A stretch of DNA of 64,000 nucleotides from Psychrobacter luti (GCF_014192115.1 NZ_JACHXL010000003.1:186001-250000), one strand, 5' to 3'. Numbered from the stretch's first letter, positions 36,078 through 47,087 are shown. Notes: generated from the sequence alone by a model not told the origin. Numbers and translations: made by a program.

Positions 36078-37034
36078 ATGCAAATTTATCTTGCCAATCC
36101 ACGTGGATTTTGTGCTGGTGTAGATCGCGCGATTGCGATAGTGAACGAAGCATTGACTCGTTTTGAGCCACCCATTTATGTGCGTCATGAAGTCGTTCAT
36201 AATAAATTTGTGGTGTCTGATTTGGCCAATCGCGGTGCGGTGTTTGTTGAAGAGCTACATGAAGTACCCGATGGCTCAATCGTTATTTTCTCAGCTCATG
36301 GCGTCTCAAAAGCAGTCGAAGATGAAGCGCAGCGCCGTGACTTAACGGTATTTGATGCGACTTGCCCGCTCGTTACCAAAGTGCATATCGAAGTGGCAAA
36401 ATTCGCCCAAGATGGTATGGATGCGGTATTGATTGGTCATGCAGGACATCCTGAAGTGGAAGGTACCATGGGGCGCTTCAATCGTCGCCACGGCGGTGAG
36501 ATTCATTTGGTCGAAAATGAAACCGATGTCGAAGCATTAACTGTACAGAATGCTGAGCACTTAGCTTTTGTTACTCAAACAACTTTGTCGATGGATGATA
36601 CCGCGCGTGTTATTGATGCATTGCGTGAAAAGTTTCCGAGTATTCAAGGCCCGCGTAAAGACGATATCTGCTATGCCACCCAAAACCGTCAAGATGCAGT
36701 CAAAGATTTAGCCAGTCGCTGCGAAGTAGTCCTAGTGGTTGGTTCACCAAACTCATCAAACTCTAATCGTTTACGTGAATTGGCCGAGCGTATGGATTGC
36801 CGCGCTTATCTGATTGATAATGCCACTGAGATGAATAGACGTTGGTTTGATGGTATACAAAGCGTCGGTGTGACCGCTGGGGCGTCAGCGCCCGAAGTAT
36901 TGATTCAAGAAGTATTACAGCAGCTGCAAGATTGGGGCGGTGATTTACCGAGCGAGCTGTCAGGTATCGAGGAAAATGTCACCTTTAGCTTACCAAAAGC
37001 CTTGCGTATTCCGGTCACGCAAGTAGGTAAATAA
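36078..37034 (+). CDS. ispH: 4-hydroxy-3-methylbut-2-enyl diphosphate reductase
   Basis: Iron-sulfur enzyme for the last step of the MEP isoprenoid pathway. The three cluster Cys are in [10 protein letters not shown] (about 12), [11 protein letters not shown] (about 96) and [11 protein letters not shown] (about 197); [13 protein letters not shown] and the Glu/His substrate motifs are also present. The length of 318 is typical. I place the start at 36078 because [13 protein letters not shown] is the family N-terminus and GATAGG lies before it; an ATG at 36063 would add five residues. A small membrane-protein gene follows one base after the stop. Confidence 0.97.
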   Translation: MQIYLANPRGFCAGVDRAIAIVNEALTRFEPPIYVRHEVVHNKFVVSDLANRGAVFVEELHEVPDGSIVIFSAHGVSKAVEDEAQRRDLTVFDATCPLVTKVHIEVAKFAQDGMDAVLIGHAGHPEVEGTMGRFNRRHGGEIHLVENETDVEALTVQNAEHLAFVTQTTLSMDDTARVIDALREKFPSIQGPRKDDICYATQNRQDAVKDLASRCEVVLVVGSPNSSNSNRLRELAERMDCRAYLIDNATEMNRRWFDGIQSVGVTAGASAPEVLIQEVLQQLQDWGGDLPSELSGIEENVTFSLPKALRIPVTQVGK

Positions 37035-37035
37035 C

Positions 37036-37275
37036 ATGAAAAAGCAGAAATTTGTCTTGGCAGAAGCGTCGCTTGATGAGATTAATAAGCAATTGAAAAT
37101 CAATATGTTTACCATTGTCATGCTGATATTGGTGCTTTTTCTTAATATCGCGCAATTTATGAGAGATTACAGCCTGCTATATGGTGCACTTATTGCCATT
37201 ATGGCTTTTTTCCTATTTGTAATGGCTAAAAGTCGTACGCTACTGACGATGAGAAAACAAGAGCTTACCAAATAA
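37036..37275 (+). CDS. Small two-helix membrane protein co-transcribed with ispH
   Basis: A 79-residue protein with hydrophobic segments at about 24-43 (FTIVMLILVLFLNIAQF) and 48-68 (LLYGALIAIMAFFLFVMA) and basic ends. The ATG is one base after the ispH stop, and the end of ispH supplies an AGGT ribosome-binding site, which argues for translational coupling. I do not recognise the family. Confidence 0.7.
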   Translation: MKKQKFVLAEASLDEINKQLKINMFTIVMLILVLFLNIAQFMRDYSLLYGALIAIMAFFLFVMAKSRTLLTMRKQELTK

Positions 37276-37397
37276 ATGATGAAGGCAAAGCAGATTTAAT
37301 CATCATTATAAACTATCAACACAAAGCTACCGACTTCTCACAGCGGTCAAAATTACTAAATCAATAAGAAATATTGGATTAAAGATTAAGGGTGTTC

Positions 37398-38213
37398 ATG
37401 TCAGCTTACTATCATTTTATCAAACGCGAACAACAAGAAGGCGGCCTCAGCGTTGCCCATTATCAGCCAACCAAGCATGCACAAGGCGCTTGGAATGAGC
37501 ACGAGCAGCATATGGCACCAGCGACAGGGTTGCTGACAGCAGAGCTCAATGCCTATGCCCCGCAAGCCAATACCCGTATTGCCCGTATCAGCCTAGATAT
37601 TTTAGGCTTGATTCCGCTTGATGATTTTACGATTACCACTCGTTGTATCCGCCCGGGTAAGACCATTGAGCTGATTGAGGCGGTCATGAGCAGTCGCGGC
37701 CGTGATGCGATTATTGCGCGTGCATGGCGTCTCATGACCCAAGATACCAGTGCAATTGCAGGTCTTGAAGATCAGAAATCGTTACATAAGCCTGAAGAGT
37801 TGCCCTCCTGGGATGGGATGAAAGGTTGGCCAGGTGGTTTTATTGAAAGTGTACGTTTAGTGTCTGAACCTGACCGTCGTCCTGGTCGTGGCATGGTATG
37901 GATCACCAACGATATGGAAATGGTAGAGGGCGCGCCTACCGATGATTTGGTGCATCTATTGGGTATGGTCGATACCGCCAATGGCGTAGTGCCGCGCCTC
38001 GGTCTTGGACTATCGCAGTTAGAGTGGATGTTTCCCAATACGGATTTACAAATCCATATGCATCGTATCCCAACAGGCAAATGGCTTGGCATCGAAGCCA
38101 TGCAGCAATATGGCGCTGATGGTATAGGGCTAACCAGTGCGGTACTGCATGATATATATGGTCCATTTGGTCGTAGCGAGCAAATCTTGACCATTCGTCC
38201 GATGCCGCGCTAA
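37398..38213 (+). CDS. Thioesterase-superfamily (double hotdog) protein, likely acyl-CoA thioesterase
   Basis: A 271-residue soluble protein. The N-terminal half has the hotdog pattern seen in 4HBT_3/TesB-like proteins: ATGLLTAELNAYAP, then ARISLDILGLIPLDDFTI and SSRGRDAIIARAWRLM. The second half (ELEWMFPNTDLQIHMHRIP-type sequence, then GIGLTSAVLHDIYGPFGRSEQ) forms the second hotdog. Such proteins hydrolyse acyl-CoA; the chain length is unknown. ATG 37398 follows AAGGG; a GTG two codons upstream is the alternative. Not linked to a fatty-acid operon. Confidence 0.75.
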   Translation: MSAYYHFIKREQQEGGLSVAHYQPTKHAQGAWNEHEQHMAPATGLLTAELNAYAPQANTRIARISLDILGLIPLDDFTITTRCIRPGKTIELIEAVMSSRGRDAIIARAWRLMTQDTSAIAGLEDQKSLHKPEELPSWDGMKGWPGGFIESVRLVSEPDRRPGRGMVWITNDMEMVEGAPTDDLVHLLGMVDTANGVVPRLGLGLSQLEWMFPNTDLQIHMHRIPTGKWLGIEAMQQYGADGIGLTSAVLHDIYGPFGRSEQILTIRPMPR

Positions 38214-38596
38214 AGGTTAGCTGCTATTTCATGAAGTACTATTTGATTATGCGTGAATCAATTCTATTTGAAGGTGAGATATTGAGCTCGTAGCCGCGCT
38301 GCTATTATGAAAAGTGTCTTTAGGCAATAAAGCCGTTTGGATAAAAAAACACTCTAAGTGGTTCTGAAAAATAAAACAAAATCATGTGGTTAATTAATTA
38401 TACAAATCAATACCAATCGGTTGTAATGGTGGCTAATCAGTCGACAAGCACGACAACATCACTACACTGACAGGTTATTAGGAAAAAGAATCATTATTTT
38501 TCGAACAAACTGACCTCTATTCTAAATCTACTGCTAGAAGCTTATTCAGAATAGGTTTTGTGTTTTCATCCATTTGTTTTTCAAAAGAGTATCACT

Positions 38597-40129
38597 ATGA
38601 GTAACGATATGAGCGATAAAAAATGTCCCTACGCACCAACCCAATTGACCATGAGCAATGGTGCACCAGTCGCTGATAACCAAAATAGTCTCACCGCAGG
38701 CAAGCGCGGACCGTTATTAGCGCAAGATATTTGGCTAAATGAGAAGCTTGGCAACTTTGTTCGCGAAGTGATTCCAGAGCGCCGTATGCATGCTAAAGGT
38801 TCTGGTGCTTTTGGTACCTTTACCGTCACCAACGACATTACTAAATATACCCGCGCTGCTATTTTTAGTGAAGTCGGTAAGCAAACTGAAATGTTTGCGC
38901 GCTTTAGTACGGTGGCAGGCGAGCGTGGTGCCGCTGATGCCGAGCGTGATATTCGCGGTTTTGCTTTGAAGTTTTATACCGAAGAAGGCAACTGGGACAT
39001 GGTCGGTAATAACACCCCAGTGTTCTTTTTGCGTGACCCGCGTAAATTCCCCGACTTAAACAAAGCAGTCAAGCGTGACCCACGTACCAATATGCGTTCG
39101 GCGACCAATAACTGGGATTTTTGGACCTTGCTGCCAGAAGCTTTCCATCAGGTTACCATCGTGATGAGTGATCGCGGTCTTCCAGCGTCGCATAGACATA
39201 TGCATGGTTTTGGTTCGCATACCTATAGTTTTTGGAATACAAACAATGAGCGTTTTTGGGTAAAATTCCATTTCCGTACGCAGCAAGGTATCAAAAACTT
39301 AACAGATGCAGAAGCGGCAAATGTGGTTGGTATGGACCGTGAAAGTCACCAAAAAGATTTGTATGATGCCATCGAAAATAGCGACTTTCCAAAGTGGAAA
39401 ATGTATGTGCAAATCATGCCAGAAGCTGAGGCTGACACTGTCCCTTATCATCCGTTTGATTTAACCAAAGTATGGCCAAAAGGTGATTATCCGCTGATTG
39501 AAGTAGGCGAGTTTGAGTTAAATAAAAACTCTGATAACTATTTTGTCGATGTCGAGCAGGCGGCATTTGCGCCAAGTAACCTAGTTCCAGGTATCAGCGT
39601 CTCACCGGATAAAATGCTACAAAACCGCTTGGTAAATTATGCCGATGCACAGCGTTATCGTATTGGGGTTAATCATCAACAGATTCCGGTGAATAAGCCA
39701 CGTTGTCCTGTGATGAGCAATCATCGTGATGGTCAAGGCCGTGTTGATGACAACTACGGCAGTCGTCCACATTATGAGCCAAATAGCTTTAGCCAATGGC
39801 AAGAGCAGCCTGAATACGCTGAGCCAACCTTAAAAATTAACGGCGATGCCGCGCACTATGATTTCCGTGAAGATGATAGCGATTATTTTAGCCAACCTAG
39901 AGCTTTGTTTAATTTGATGAGCGCTGAGCAGCAACAAGTGTTGTTTGAAAATACCGCACGAAATATGGCGGGTGTGCCTGACTTTATTCAGTATCGTCAT
40001 ATTCGTAACTGCAACTGGTGTGACCCTGCTTATGGCGAAGGCGTTGCCAAAGCGTTAGGCCTAACGGTTGACGAGGCGATGGCAGCTCGCGCGTCTGACC
40101 CAGCTCGTCATTTGGCCAGCTGCTTATAG
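38597..40129 (+). CDS. Heme catalase (small-subunit, clade 3-like)
   Basis: Breaks down hydrogen peroxide. The 510 residues include the distal His in [14 protein letters not shown] (about 63), the distal Asn in [20 protein letters not shown] (about 136), and the proximal heme Tyr in [13 protein letters not shown] (about 346). Length and lack of a C-terminal flavodoxin-like domain place it with small-subunit catalases such as KatA. The start at 38597 has AAAGAG upstream; an ATG at 38558 would add 13 residues. The 383-bp upstream region has no other gene and presumably the promoter; no OxyR site could be placed with confidence. Confidence 0.95.
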   Translation: MSNDMSDKKCPYAPTQLTMSNGAPVADNQNSLTAGKRGPLLAQDIWLNEKLGNFVREVIPERRMHAKGSGAFGTFTVTNDITKYTRAAIFSEVGKQTEMFARFSTVAGERGAADAERDIRGFALKFYTEEGNWDMVGNNTPVFFLRDPRKFPDLNKAVKRDPRTNMRSATNNWDFWTLLPEAFHQVTIVMSDRGLPASHRHMHGFGSHTYSFWNTNNERFWVKFHFRTQQGIKNLTDAEAANVVGMDRESHQKDLYDAIENSDFPKWKMYVQIMPEAEADTVPYHPFDLTKVWPKGDYPLIEVGEFELNKNSDNYFVDVEQAAFAPSNLVPGISVSPDKMLQNRLVNYADAQRYRIGVNHQQIPVNKPRCPVMSNHRDGQGRVDDNYGSRPHYEPNSFSQWQEQPEYAEPTLKINGDAAHYDFREDDSDYFSQPRALFNLMSAEQQQVLFENTARNMAGVPDFIQYRHIRNCNWCDPAYGEGVAKALGLTVDEAMAARASDPARHLASCL

Positions 40130-40191
40130 TTGATGATTTAATATTAAGTCATTTTTAAGCAAAAGCCGTTTATTAACTAAATATCAAAAAC

Positions 40192-40221
40192 ACCGCCTTA
40201 GGAGACTAGGGCGGTTTTTTA
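40192..40221 (+). terminator. Terminator after catalase
   Basis: ACCGCCTTA pairs with TAGGGCGGT (one bulged G) around GGAGAC, followed by six T, 63 bases after the stop. Confidence 0.88.
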
Positions 40222-40416
40222 TGGCTAATAATTTTTTTAACTTGGTTTGGGCTGTTTACGCTTGAAATTTTCTTCCGTGCCCCTATCTGATTAACCAGCC
40301 TCACAGTATTTGGAGCGCAGTCTTATTAACCAGATTGGCTATACTGTTGGTATTTGAAAATTTGCGATTTATGTGTGCTGGCAACAGCATTTTTGGTAAC
40401 AATAATAGGAGTTTTT

Positions 40417-42417
40417 ATGAGTGAGCAGACCCAAGCGGATAATAAAAACGCTAATAACCTTGATGTGAATAAAGAGACCCCTGAATTAAAAAAACATACC
40501 TTTGAAGCAGAAGTGGCGCAGCTGCTGCATTTAGTAACGCATTCGCTTTACTCTAACGCCGATATCTTTGTGCGTGAGTTGGTCTCAAACGCCTCTGATG
40601 CCTGCGATAAATTGCGCTTTGAAGCGACCAATGATGACAGTCTTTATGAAGATGATGGTGAGTTAAGAATCCGTATCAATGTCGATAAAGATGCTAAAAC
40701 CATTACCTTTACCGATAATGGTATTGGTATGAACGAAGCCGATGCGATTGAGAACTTAGGCACGATTGCCAAATCAGGTACCAAGGCTTTCCTAGATAAA
40801 TTGTCTGAATCGCAAAAACAAGACGGTCAATTAATCGGCCAGTTTGGCGTTGGTTTCTATTCAGGCTTTATCGTTGCTGACACCATCAGCGTTGAATCAC
40901 GCAAAGCGGGTGAAACTGCTGATAAAGGCGTGCGCTGGGTATCAGATGGCACAGGTAGCTTTACCGTTGAGCCTATCACTAAAGCCACGCGCGGTACGGC
41001 CATTACGTTGCATCTAAAAGAAGAGTATTCTGAAGGTGAAGACAGCTATCTAGACCGTGGCAAAATCAAGCGTTTAGTTAATAAATACTCAGACCATATC
41101 AGCCTGCCGATCCAGATGCGTAAAGAAGTTTGGCAAGAAGACGAAGTTGAAGAGGGCGACGACACACCAGCTAATGGACAAATGGTACTGACCGATGAAT
41201 GGGAAACCATTAATAAAGCCAGTGCACTTTGGACGCGCTCAGCATCTGAGATTGAAGATGATGAGTATGTCGATTTTTATAAAAATATCACCTATGACAT
41301 GGATGCGCCGCTGACGTGGACGCACAACCGTGTTGAAGGACGTGTGCAATATACCCAGCTGCTTTATATCCCTAAGAAAGCGCCGGTAGATTTATATACG
41401 CGTGAGCAGCAGCATGGTCTAAAGCTGTACGTCAAACGCGTCTTTATTATGGATGAAGCTGAGCAGTTATTGCCGATGTACCTACGTTTTGTTAAAGGGG
41501 TCATTGATTCAGCAGACTTGCCACTTAACGTCAGCCGTGAAATCTTACAAGAATCACGTGATGTAAAATCCATCCGTGATGGTAACGCGCGTCGTATTTT
41601 GACTTTGCTTGCTAGCCTTGCTAATAGCGAAGACAGCGATAAGCAAGAAAAGTTTGCTCAGTTCTATAGCGAATTTGGTGATGTGATCAAAGAAGGTCTT
41701 GGCGAAGACATGGGCAACCAAGAGCGTATTGCCAAATTGCTGCGTTATGCGACTAGCACCAATGACAAGGTTGAGACCAGCTTTGAAGACTATAAAGGCC
41801 GTATGAAAGAGGGTCAAAAGGCCATCTATTATCTCACAGCTGATAATTTGGCGGCGGCAAAAAATAGTCCTCAATTAGAGCTATTTAAGAAAAAAGGCAT
41901 CGAAGTTATTTTGATGACCAGTCGTGTCGATGAATGGGCGATGAACTTCTTAACCTCATTTGATGAGACACCGCTACAAAATATCGCTAAAGGTGCGGTA
42001 GACTTGGGCGACTTGCAGGATGAAGCTGAGAAGGCTGAAGCTGAAAAAGCACAAGAAACTATGAAACCTGTCGTTGATAAGTTAAAAACGGCTCTAGGCG
42101 AGCGTGCCAAAGACGTCAAAGTTTCAACACGTTTGGTAGATAGTCCAGCATGTCTAGTAGTTGGTGAAGGTGAATTATCACCACAAATGATTCAGATGTT
42201 AAAGCAAATGGGTCAAGATGTACCAGAGAGTAAGCCGACGCTTGAAGTCAATCCTGATCACCCGCTGATTAAAAAGCTTGAGAGTAGCGAGCAGTCTGAC
42301 GGCGATTTTGACAAGCTTGCGCAAGTGATTTTTGACCAAGCATTATTGGCGGATGGCGGTCAGTTAGATGATCCTGCTGCCTATCTAAAACGCGTCAATG
42401 AGCTATTGATGAGATAA
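40417..42417 (+). CDS. htpG: Chaperone protein HtpG (Hsp90)
   Basis: ATP-dependent Hsp90 chaperone of 666 residues. The GHKL ATPase motifs [36 protein letters not shown] and [16 protein letters not shown] are clear. They are followed by the catalytic-loop Arg region ([12 protein letters not shown], about 375) and a C-terminal dimerisation domain. ATG 40417 has AGGAG at 40408-40412; an ATG at 40354 would add 21 hydrophobic residues without a site. A terminator follows. No sigma-32 promoter was identified by eye. Confidence 0.97.
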   Translation: MSEQTQADNKNANNLDVNKETPELKKHTFEAEVAQLLHLVTHSLYSNADIFVRELVSNASDACDKLRFEATNDDSLYEDDGELRIRINVDKDAKTITFTDNGIGMNEADAIENLGTIAKSGTKAFLDKLSESQKQDGQLIGQFGVGFYSGFIVADTISVESRKAGETADKGVRWVSDGTGSFTVEPITKATRGTAITLHLKEEYSEGEDSYLDRGKIKRLVNKYSDHISLPIQMRKEVWQEDEVEEGDDTPANGQMVLTDEWETINKASALWTRSASEIEDDEYVDFYKNITYDMDAPLTWTHNRVEGRVQYTQLLYIPKKAPVDLYTREQQHGLKLYVKRVFIMDEAEQLLPMYLRFVKGVIDSADLPLNVSREILQESRDVKSIRDGNARRILTLLASLANSEDSDKQEKFAQFYSEFGDVIKEGLGEDMGNQERIAKLLRYATSTNDKVETSFEDYKGRMKEGQKAIYYLTADNLAAAKNSPQLELFKKKGIEVILMTSRVDEWAMNFLTSFDETPLQNIAKGAVDLGDLQDEAEKAEAEKAQETMKPVVDKLKTALGERAKDVKVSTRLVDSPACLVVGEGELSPQMIQMLKQMGQDVPESKPTLEVNPDHPLIKKLESSEQSDGDFDKLAQVIFDQALLADGGQLDDPAAYLKRVNELLMR

Positions 42418-42432
42418 TGTTTACTGTTTGAT

Positions 42433-42470
42433 AAAAAAGGAGGTCTTAATGTTAAGGCCTCCTTTTTTAT
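42433..42470 (+). terminator. Terminator after htpG
   Basis: AAAAAAGGAGGTCTTA pairs with TAAGGCCTCCTTTTTT (one mismatch) around ATGT, 16 bases after the htpG stop. The gene-free remainder to 42748 is AT-rich and holds the promoter region of the next gene. Confidence 0.92.
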
Positions 42471-42748
42471 TAGGTTTTTAGAGGGCTTTTCAAGCGATTT
42501 TTACAAATCAGCCTTATGCTCTTGACCGACAATCCGTTACAATCGCGATAGATTAGCGAGCCAAACGATTTTGTTGGGTTTTTCGCATCTTATACCTATT
42601 TATCGTAAATCAGATATGAAATTGCTGTCGATATGGCTTATGAAAATGTAGGATGGTTATATTAAACCTCCTATTAAAAAGCACTCACAGCAAAATACTT
42701 TATCATTGAGTTGCGTTATTTCTCTCGACTGGCTAGAGGTCTAAGTCT

Positions 42749-44212
42749 TTGTCACTTGCGTCGTTAAAAACTGTCTCACTTCAGCGCTTTTCGCTCAATT
42801 TCGCTGCCAATATTATTGCAACCTTATGGATGCTAGTAGGGTCAACGCGTGCTTTTTCTTGGGTAAAACCCACCTTTATTCAGTTCGCGGTCTTTGCTTT
42901 ATTAGCGCTAGGTAGCAATGTGCTTTTCTCGTGGCTAGCGGCAGAAAATGGTAGCGTCTTTAATGAGCAAGGATTGGTCAGTTATCTGATATGGCCGATG
43001 ATTATTCTGTTAGGTGGCATTATTTTGGCACGCCGCGCGGGTAATCAAACGCTGGTTTTTGTGCCTGTGGTGCTGTGGTTAGTCGCCGATACCTTATCTG
43101 CGCTACTGCAAAGCCTCGTGCAGTTTTTTGGCAGCTATGGCTGGCTACCGAGTTGGAGCTATTCACTTTTACCTATACTGTTTTTAGTGCTATTTTTATG
43201 GCAAACATTGGCTTTGTTATGGATTTTTTCCCGGCGCTTGCGAGTCCCTTGGTGGGAGCGCATTATTGTCATAATAGGGGCAGTGGCATTATTGACCATT
43301 TGGCAGCGCAATGTCGCTGACCAGCCGATATTTAAGCAAATCCCTGTTGAACCTGTACTAGAAGAGGCGGCCTTATACGAGCAGCCAAGATTGCTGCAGC
43401 AAGCCCTAGACCGCATTGATCCCAGTATACCGGGTAAAAGCGACTGGTATTTTATGGGCGTGGCAGGATTCTCTGATCAAAACGTCTTTCGCTCTGAGAT
43501 TAATAAAGTCCGTGAGCTGTTTGATGTGCGCTTTGGTACCAGCGGGCATTCATTGGCATTGATAAATAATAATTACACTTGGTTGGATGAACCCATTGCG
43601 ACTAAGACTAGTATATTGCGTGGCTTAAAAACCATCGGTCGGCAAATGAATGCTGATGAAGATGTGCTATTTATGACCCTATCATCGCATGGCGATCAAG
43701 ATTTTATTCATCTATCAAATCCGCCGCTAGCGATGGATAATTTGGACGCCACTTGGCTGCGTGAGGCGTTAGATGCTTCCGGTATTCGCTGGCGTATCAT
43801 CGTAGTGTCCGCATGCTATTCAGGCTCATTTATCGATGAGTTAGCCTCTCCAACGACGGTGGTAATTACTGCTTCAGCTGCTGATAAAATGTCGTTTGGC
43901 TGTACCAATACTGCTGAGATGACCTATTTTGGCCAAGCGTTTTTTGCCGAAAGTTTGCGTGAAAACACCAGCTTTTCTGATGCTTTTAAAGACGCCGCTT
44001 ACCGCGTACAGGAGCGTGAGCTTTATATGGGCTTTGAGCCGTCAGAGCCGCAAATGGTCATTGGTAGCTTAATGGAAACCGCCTTGCCAGCATTTGAGCA
44101 AGCCTTATTTGACAAAACACGACCGTCGCTTGCTAGCATGAGCAATAGTACTACCAACGCTGATACGACTTCAAGTGTGCCAATCAATACGGCTCCTGCG
44201 ACTCTTGATTGA
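42749..44212 (+). CDS. C13-family (legumain-like) cysteine peptidase with membrane domain
   Basis: A 487-residue protein. Residues 1-195 contain six hydrophobic segments; residues 220-470 are a peptidase C13 domain with the catalytic His in TLSSHGDQDF (about 313) and the catalytic Cys in VVSACYSGSFID (about 354), plus ITASAADKMSFGC. This is the clan CD fold shared with caspases and legumain. Substrates of bacterial members are not known to me. The start is TTG 42749 with AGAGG at 42735-42739. Low-complexity Ser/Thr tail. It stands between two single genes. Confidence 0.85.
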   Translation: MSLASLKTVSLQRFSLNFAANIIATLWMLVGSTRAFSWVKPTFIQFAVFALLALGSNVLFSWLAAENGSVFNEQGLVSYLIWPMIILLGGIILARRAGNQTLVFVPVVLWLVADTLSALLQSLVQFFGSYGWLPSWSYSLLPILFLVLFLWQTLALLWIFSRRLRVPWWERIIVIIGAVALLTIWQRNVADQPIFKQIPVEPVLEEAALYEQPRLLQQALDRIDPSIPGKSDWYFMGVAGFSDQNVFRSEINKVRELFDVRFGTSGHSLALINNNYTWLDEPIATKTSILRGLKTIGRQMNADEDVLFMTLSSHGDQDFIHLSNPPLAMDNLDATWLREALDASGIRWRIIVVSACYSGSFIDELASPTTVVITASAADKMSFGCTNTAEMTYFGQAFFAESLRENTSFSDAFKDAAYRVQERELYMGFEPSEPQMVIGSLMETALPAFEQALFDKTRPSLASMSNSTTNADTTSSVPINTAPATLD

Positions 44213-44307
44213 ATATTAATTGCCTATTGCTAGTTTCTAACTATTAACTCTAAATTACCAATTATCTTTCAACGCTTATTTTGTCTTAGATACAAAGGAT
44301 ATTACTC

Positions 44308-45198
44308 ATGAATAATGCTTACAACCATAGTTTTTCAGCCAGTAACCAGTTGACACAAAAAAGTGTCAATCGCTGCTTCGATGGAGAGCAGCATTACTAT
44401 AGCCACGAGTCGACGTCGACCAAAACGCCGATGACGTTTAGTATTTATCTGCCAGATGAAGCGCTTGCCGGTCGCCGCTGTCCCGCGCTTTTATATCTCT
44501 CAGGCTTGACCTGTAATGCCGATAACGTCACTCATAAAGCGCATTTTCAACAAAAATGCAGTGAGCTTGGCATGATTTTTATTGCGCCTGATACTTCTCC
44601 TAGAAGCAGTGAAAGTCACGATGTACCAAACGATGAGCGTTATTTTGTCGGGCAGGGCGCAAGCTACTATGTTGATGCGACGCAAGCACCGTGGTCAGAA
44701 CATTTTAATATGCAAAGCTATATCGTTGATGAATTATACGATTTGCTGCGCTCTGAGTTTCCGATTGATAGTATTGGTATCACTGGACATTCGATGGGTG
44801 GTCATGGCGCGTTATTGTTGGGCTTTAAGTTCCCAAGTAAGTTTGTCAGTGTCTCCGCCTTATCGCCTGTTTGCGCAGCCAGTGAGTCAGCTTGGGGGCA
44901 GGCCGCTTATACGGAATACTTTGGTGATGATAAATCATTATGGGCGCAAGCAGATGCTGCACAGTTGATTATGGAAGTTGGGCAGCAGTACACCAATATT
45001 TTGGTCGATCAAGGGGGTGCTGATAATTTCTTGGCAGAAGGACAACTGCAAACCTCTAAGCTCCAAGAAGCCTGCAATATAGCACAGCAGCCGCTGACAT
45101 TGCGCTATCTTGCTAGTCACGATCACAGCTATTACTTTATTCAGACAGTGATTGATGACCATATCGAACATCACTGGCGTATGGCGCAGATGGGCTAA
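44308..45198 (+). CDS. fghA: S-formylglutathione hydrolase
   Basis: Serine esterase of the glutathione-dependent formaldehyde detoxification route, releasing formate and glutathione. The 296 residues include the oxyanion region LYLSGLTCNADN, the nucleophile elbow ITGHSMGGHGAL (about 156), the acid loop LVDQGGADNFL and the catalytic His in SHDHSYYFIQ (about 275). ATG 44308 follows AAAGGA. The formaldehyde dehydrogenase partner (adhC/frmA) is not adjacent. A 79-bp structured element follows the stop. Confidence 0.95.
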   Translation: MNNAYNHSFSASNQLTQKSVNRCFDGEQHYYSHESTSTKTPMTFSIYLPDEALAGRRCPALLYLSGLTCNADNVTHKAHFQQKCSELGMIFIAPDTSPRSSESHDVPNDERYFVGQGASYYVDATQAPWSEHFNMQSYIVDELYDLLRSEFPIDSIGITGHSMGGHGALLLGFKFPSKFVSVSALSPVCAASESAWGQAAYTEYFGDDKSLWAQADAAQLIMEVGQQYTNILVDQGGADNFLAEGQLQTSKLQEACNIAQQPLTLRYLASHDHSYYFIQTVIDDHIEHHWRMAQMG

Positions 45199-45201
45199 GC
45201 C

Positions 45202-45280
45202 GGTTAAATAATGACCGCCTGATAGATAAGCTGACAGCCTGTCATATAACTTGACAGACAGTTACGCTGATTATTTAACC
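45202..45280. repeat. 79-bp element with inverted ends after fghA
   Basis: GGTTAAATAAT (45202-45212) and ATTATTTAACC (45270-45280) are exact complements; the pairing extends to 14 of 16 bases. The inner part holds GACAG/CTGTC repeats (GACAGCCTGTC and TGACAGACAG). No T-run follows. Confidence 0.5.
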
Positions 45281-45345
45281 AAGCGCACTTATTGGTATAA
45301 AATAGAGCTTGGTTGAATAATCAACGTTCTTAAAGGTAAGGTTTT

Positions 45346-45789
45346 ATGATAAATAGTCTGACAGCGTCGGTAAATGCGGGTGCAAATAATACAACGCATA
45401 AAGCTGAATCATTACTTACGGTTATGCAAGCTGATATGGCTGCTGCTATCAAGAATAAGCAGCAAGATAATATTGCGCAAAAAAGCAACCTGAAGCCCGC
45501 TGCCAGTAACGTGAAATCATCTTCTGTAACTACCGCTAAGGAGCCTGATGCTGTGCAACTATCACGGGTGATAGAGATGGCGTGGGAAGACAGGACGCCG
45601 TTTGAAGCGATAGAACAGAGTTACGGTCTCGATGAGACAGCAGTTATCAAGCTGATGCGTCAAGAGTTAAAGCCATCGTCTTTTCGCTTATGGCGTCAAC
45701 GTGTCACCAACCGTGTAACTAAGCATCAAGCAAAGCGCCCGTTTGACGTTGGTCGCGCCTATTGTAAAACCCAATATAAGCCGCGTTAG
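45346..45789 (+). CDS. DUF2805 / TIGR03643 family protein
   Basis: A 147-residue protein whose C-terminal 80 residues match the TIGR03643 pattern: LSRVIEMAWEDRTPFEAIEQ, then GLDETAVIKLMRQELKPSSF and RLWRQRVTNRVTKH. The helical content suggests a winged or helix-turn-helix DNA-binding fold, but no function is established. The first 65 residues are low-complexity (Ala, Asn, Lys, Ser), an extension compared with members of about 90 residues. The ATG at 45346 has AAGGTAAGG upstream. Confidence 0.8.
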   Translation: MINSLTASVNAGANNTTHKAESLLTVMQADMAAAIKNKQQDNIAQKSNLKPAASNVKSSSVTTAKEPDAVQLSRVIEMAWEDRTPFEAIEQSYGLDETAVIKLMRQELKPSSFRLWRQRVTNRVTKHQAKRPFDVGRAYCKTQYKPR

Positions 45790-45919
45790 TTATTTAGCTT
45801 TATTCATTTAATAGCCAGTTATTTACAGCCAATGCTTTAAAAGCAGTGATTTGAATGTCAGCAACATTAAAACCTTTTTTATTAAACTTTTATACAAACC
45901 TCAATTAGGTAGCTCAATT

Positions 45920-46609
45920 ATGATTAGCCCCTCTAAACCGTATCTAATCGCTCCTTCTATTTTATCTGCTGACTTTGCCAGACTGGGTGAAGAAGTAGAG
46001 CGTGTATTAGAATCGGGTGCGGATGTCATCCATTTTGACGTAATGGACAACCATTATGTGCCCAATCTAACTTTTGGTAGCATGATATGTAAAGCGCTGC
46101 GCGACTATGGTATTGAAGCGCCCATCGATGTCCATCTTATGGTATCGCCAGTCGATAGTATGATTGAGCAGTTTTTAGAAGCGGGTGCGAGTGTTATCAC
46201 CTTTCATCCAGAAGCCAGCGCCCATATTGACCGTTCTTTGCAGCTCATCAAAGATGGTGGGGCTGAATGTGGCTTGGTGTTAAATCCAGCGACGCCGCTA
46301 CATTATTTAGATTATGTAATGGACAAAGTTGACCAAATCTTACTCATGAGTGTCAATCCAGGTTATGGTGGTCAGTCATTTATTGAGGGCACCTTAGATA
46401 AAGTCCGTCAAGTTCGCCAACGTATTATTACCAGTGGTCGTGACATCAGACTAGAAGTAGATGGCGGCATTAAAGCCAGCAATATCCGTGCGATTGCCGA
46501 AGCAGGCGCAGATATGTTTGTTGCCGGTTCCGCTATCTTTAACCAAGAAGATTATAAAGCGGCTATCGATGCTATGCGCGCTGAGTTGGCCTTAGCAAAT
46601 GGCTATTAA
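45920..46609 (+). CDS. rpe: Ribulose-phosphate 3-epimerase
   Basis: Interconverts ribulose 5-phosphate and xylulose 5-phosphate. The TIM-barrel motifs are [47 protein letters not shown] and [12 protein letters not shown]; metal-ligand His and Asp residues fall in the expected strands. The length of 229 is typical. ATG 45920 follows TTAGGTAG; an in-frame ATG at 45851 would add 23 unrelated residues. It is not beside gph or trpS, its neighbours in E. coli. Confidence 0.97.
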   Translation: MISPSKPYLIAPSILSADFARLGEEVERVLESGADVIHFDVMDNHYVPNLTFGSMICKALRDYGIEAPIDVHLMVSPVDSMIEQFLEAGASVITFHPEASAHIDRSLQLIKDGGAECGLVLNPATPLHYLDYVMDKVDQILLMSVNPGYGGQSFIEGTLDKVRQVRQRIITSGRDIRLEVDGGIKASNIRAIAEAGADMFVAGSAIFNQEDYKAAIDAMRAELALANGY

Positions 46610-46697
46610 TTACTCTTTATAGCCATCAGAATGAATGATAACTATAGAGTGATAATCATAGAATCATGACCAATAACCAGTCATGCAAAGGTGAAAT

Positions 46698-47087
46698 ATG
46701 GATACGAAAAAGCCAGTTAACGCCCCAGTATCGCCTCAATCTATCAAAGAGACTGAGTCACAGCTCGCTAGTTCGCAATTATCTAGCTTACCTTCACTAA
46801 GCTTAGTGCCCAAAGGTATTACCATTGGCATGGCGGCTTTTGCCTTGGTGCTCAGTCTTGCCGGTTACGGCTTTCGCTTGATAGTTGGTGAGGATGTGGG
46901 AGAGGTGTTACGACATGCGGCGGTCATAGTACCAGCCTTTATGATTGGTATTCCGCTGTTTTTCTGGGTAGGTTCGCGCATTTTAAATAAGGTTAAAGAC
47001 TTACATATAGCGAGCTGGAATGCCATTAGTTTGGGTTATTTGACCTCTTGTATATCGATTCTTTGGCTAATGGGTACTTATAGCTAA
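46698..47087 (+). CDS. Small three-helix membrane protein, unknown
   Basis: A 129-residue protein with a soluble Ser/Pro/Gln-rich N-terminus of about 38 residues and three hydrophobic segments (about 40-62, 76-96 and 108-126). AAAGGTG lies before ATG 46698. I do not recognise the family. It is the first of three small genes on the same strand between rpe and the ribosomal-protein genes. Confidence 0.6.
   Translation: MDTKKPVNAPVSPQSIKETESQLASSQLSSLPSLSLVPKGITIGMAAFALVLSLAGYGFRLIVGEDVGEVLRHAAVIVPAFMIGIPLFFWVGSRILNKVKDLHIASWNAISLGYLTSCISILWLMGTYS

Noticed and set aside
37772-38194. 140-codon minus-strand frame inside the thioesterase gene
   Set aside because: Antisense shadow of a recognisable gene, no start signal.
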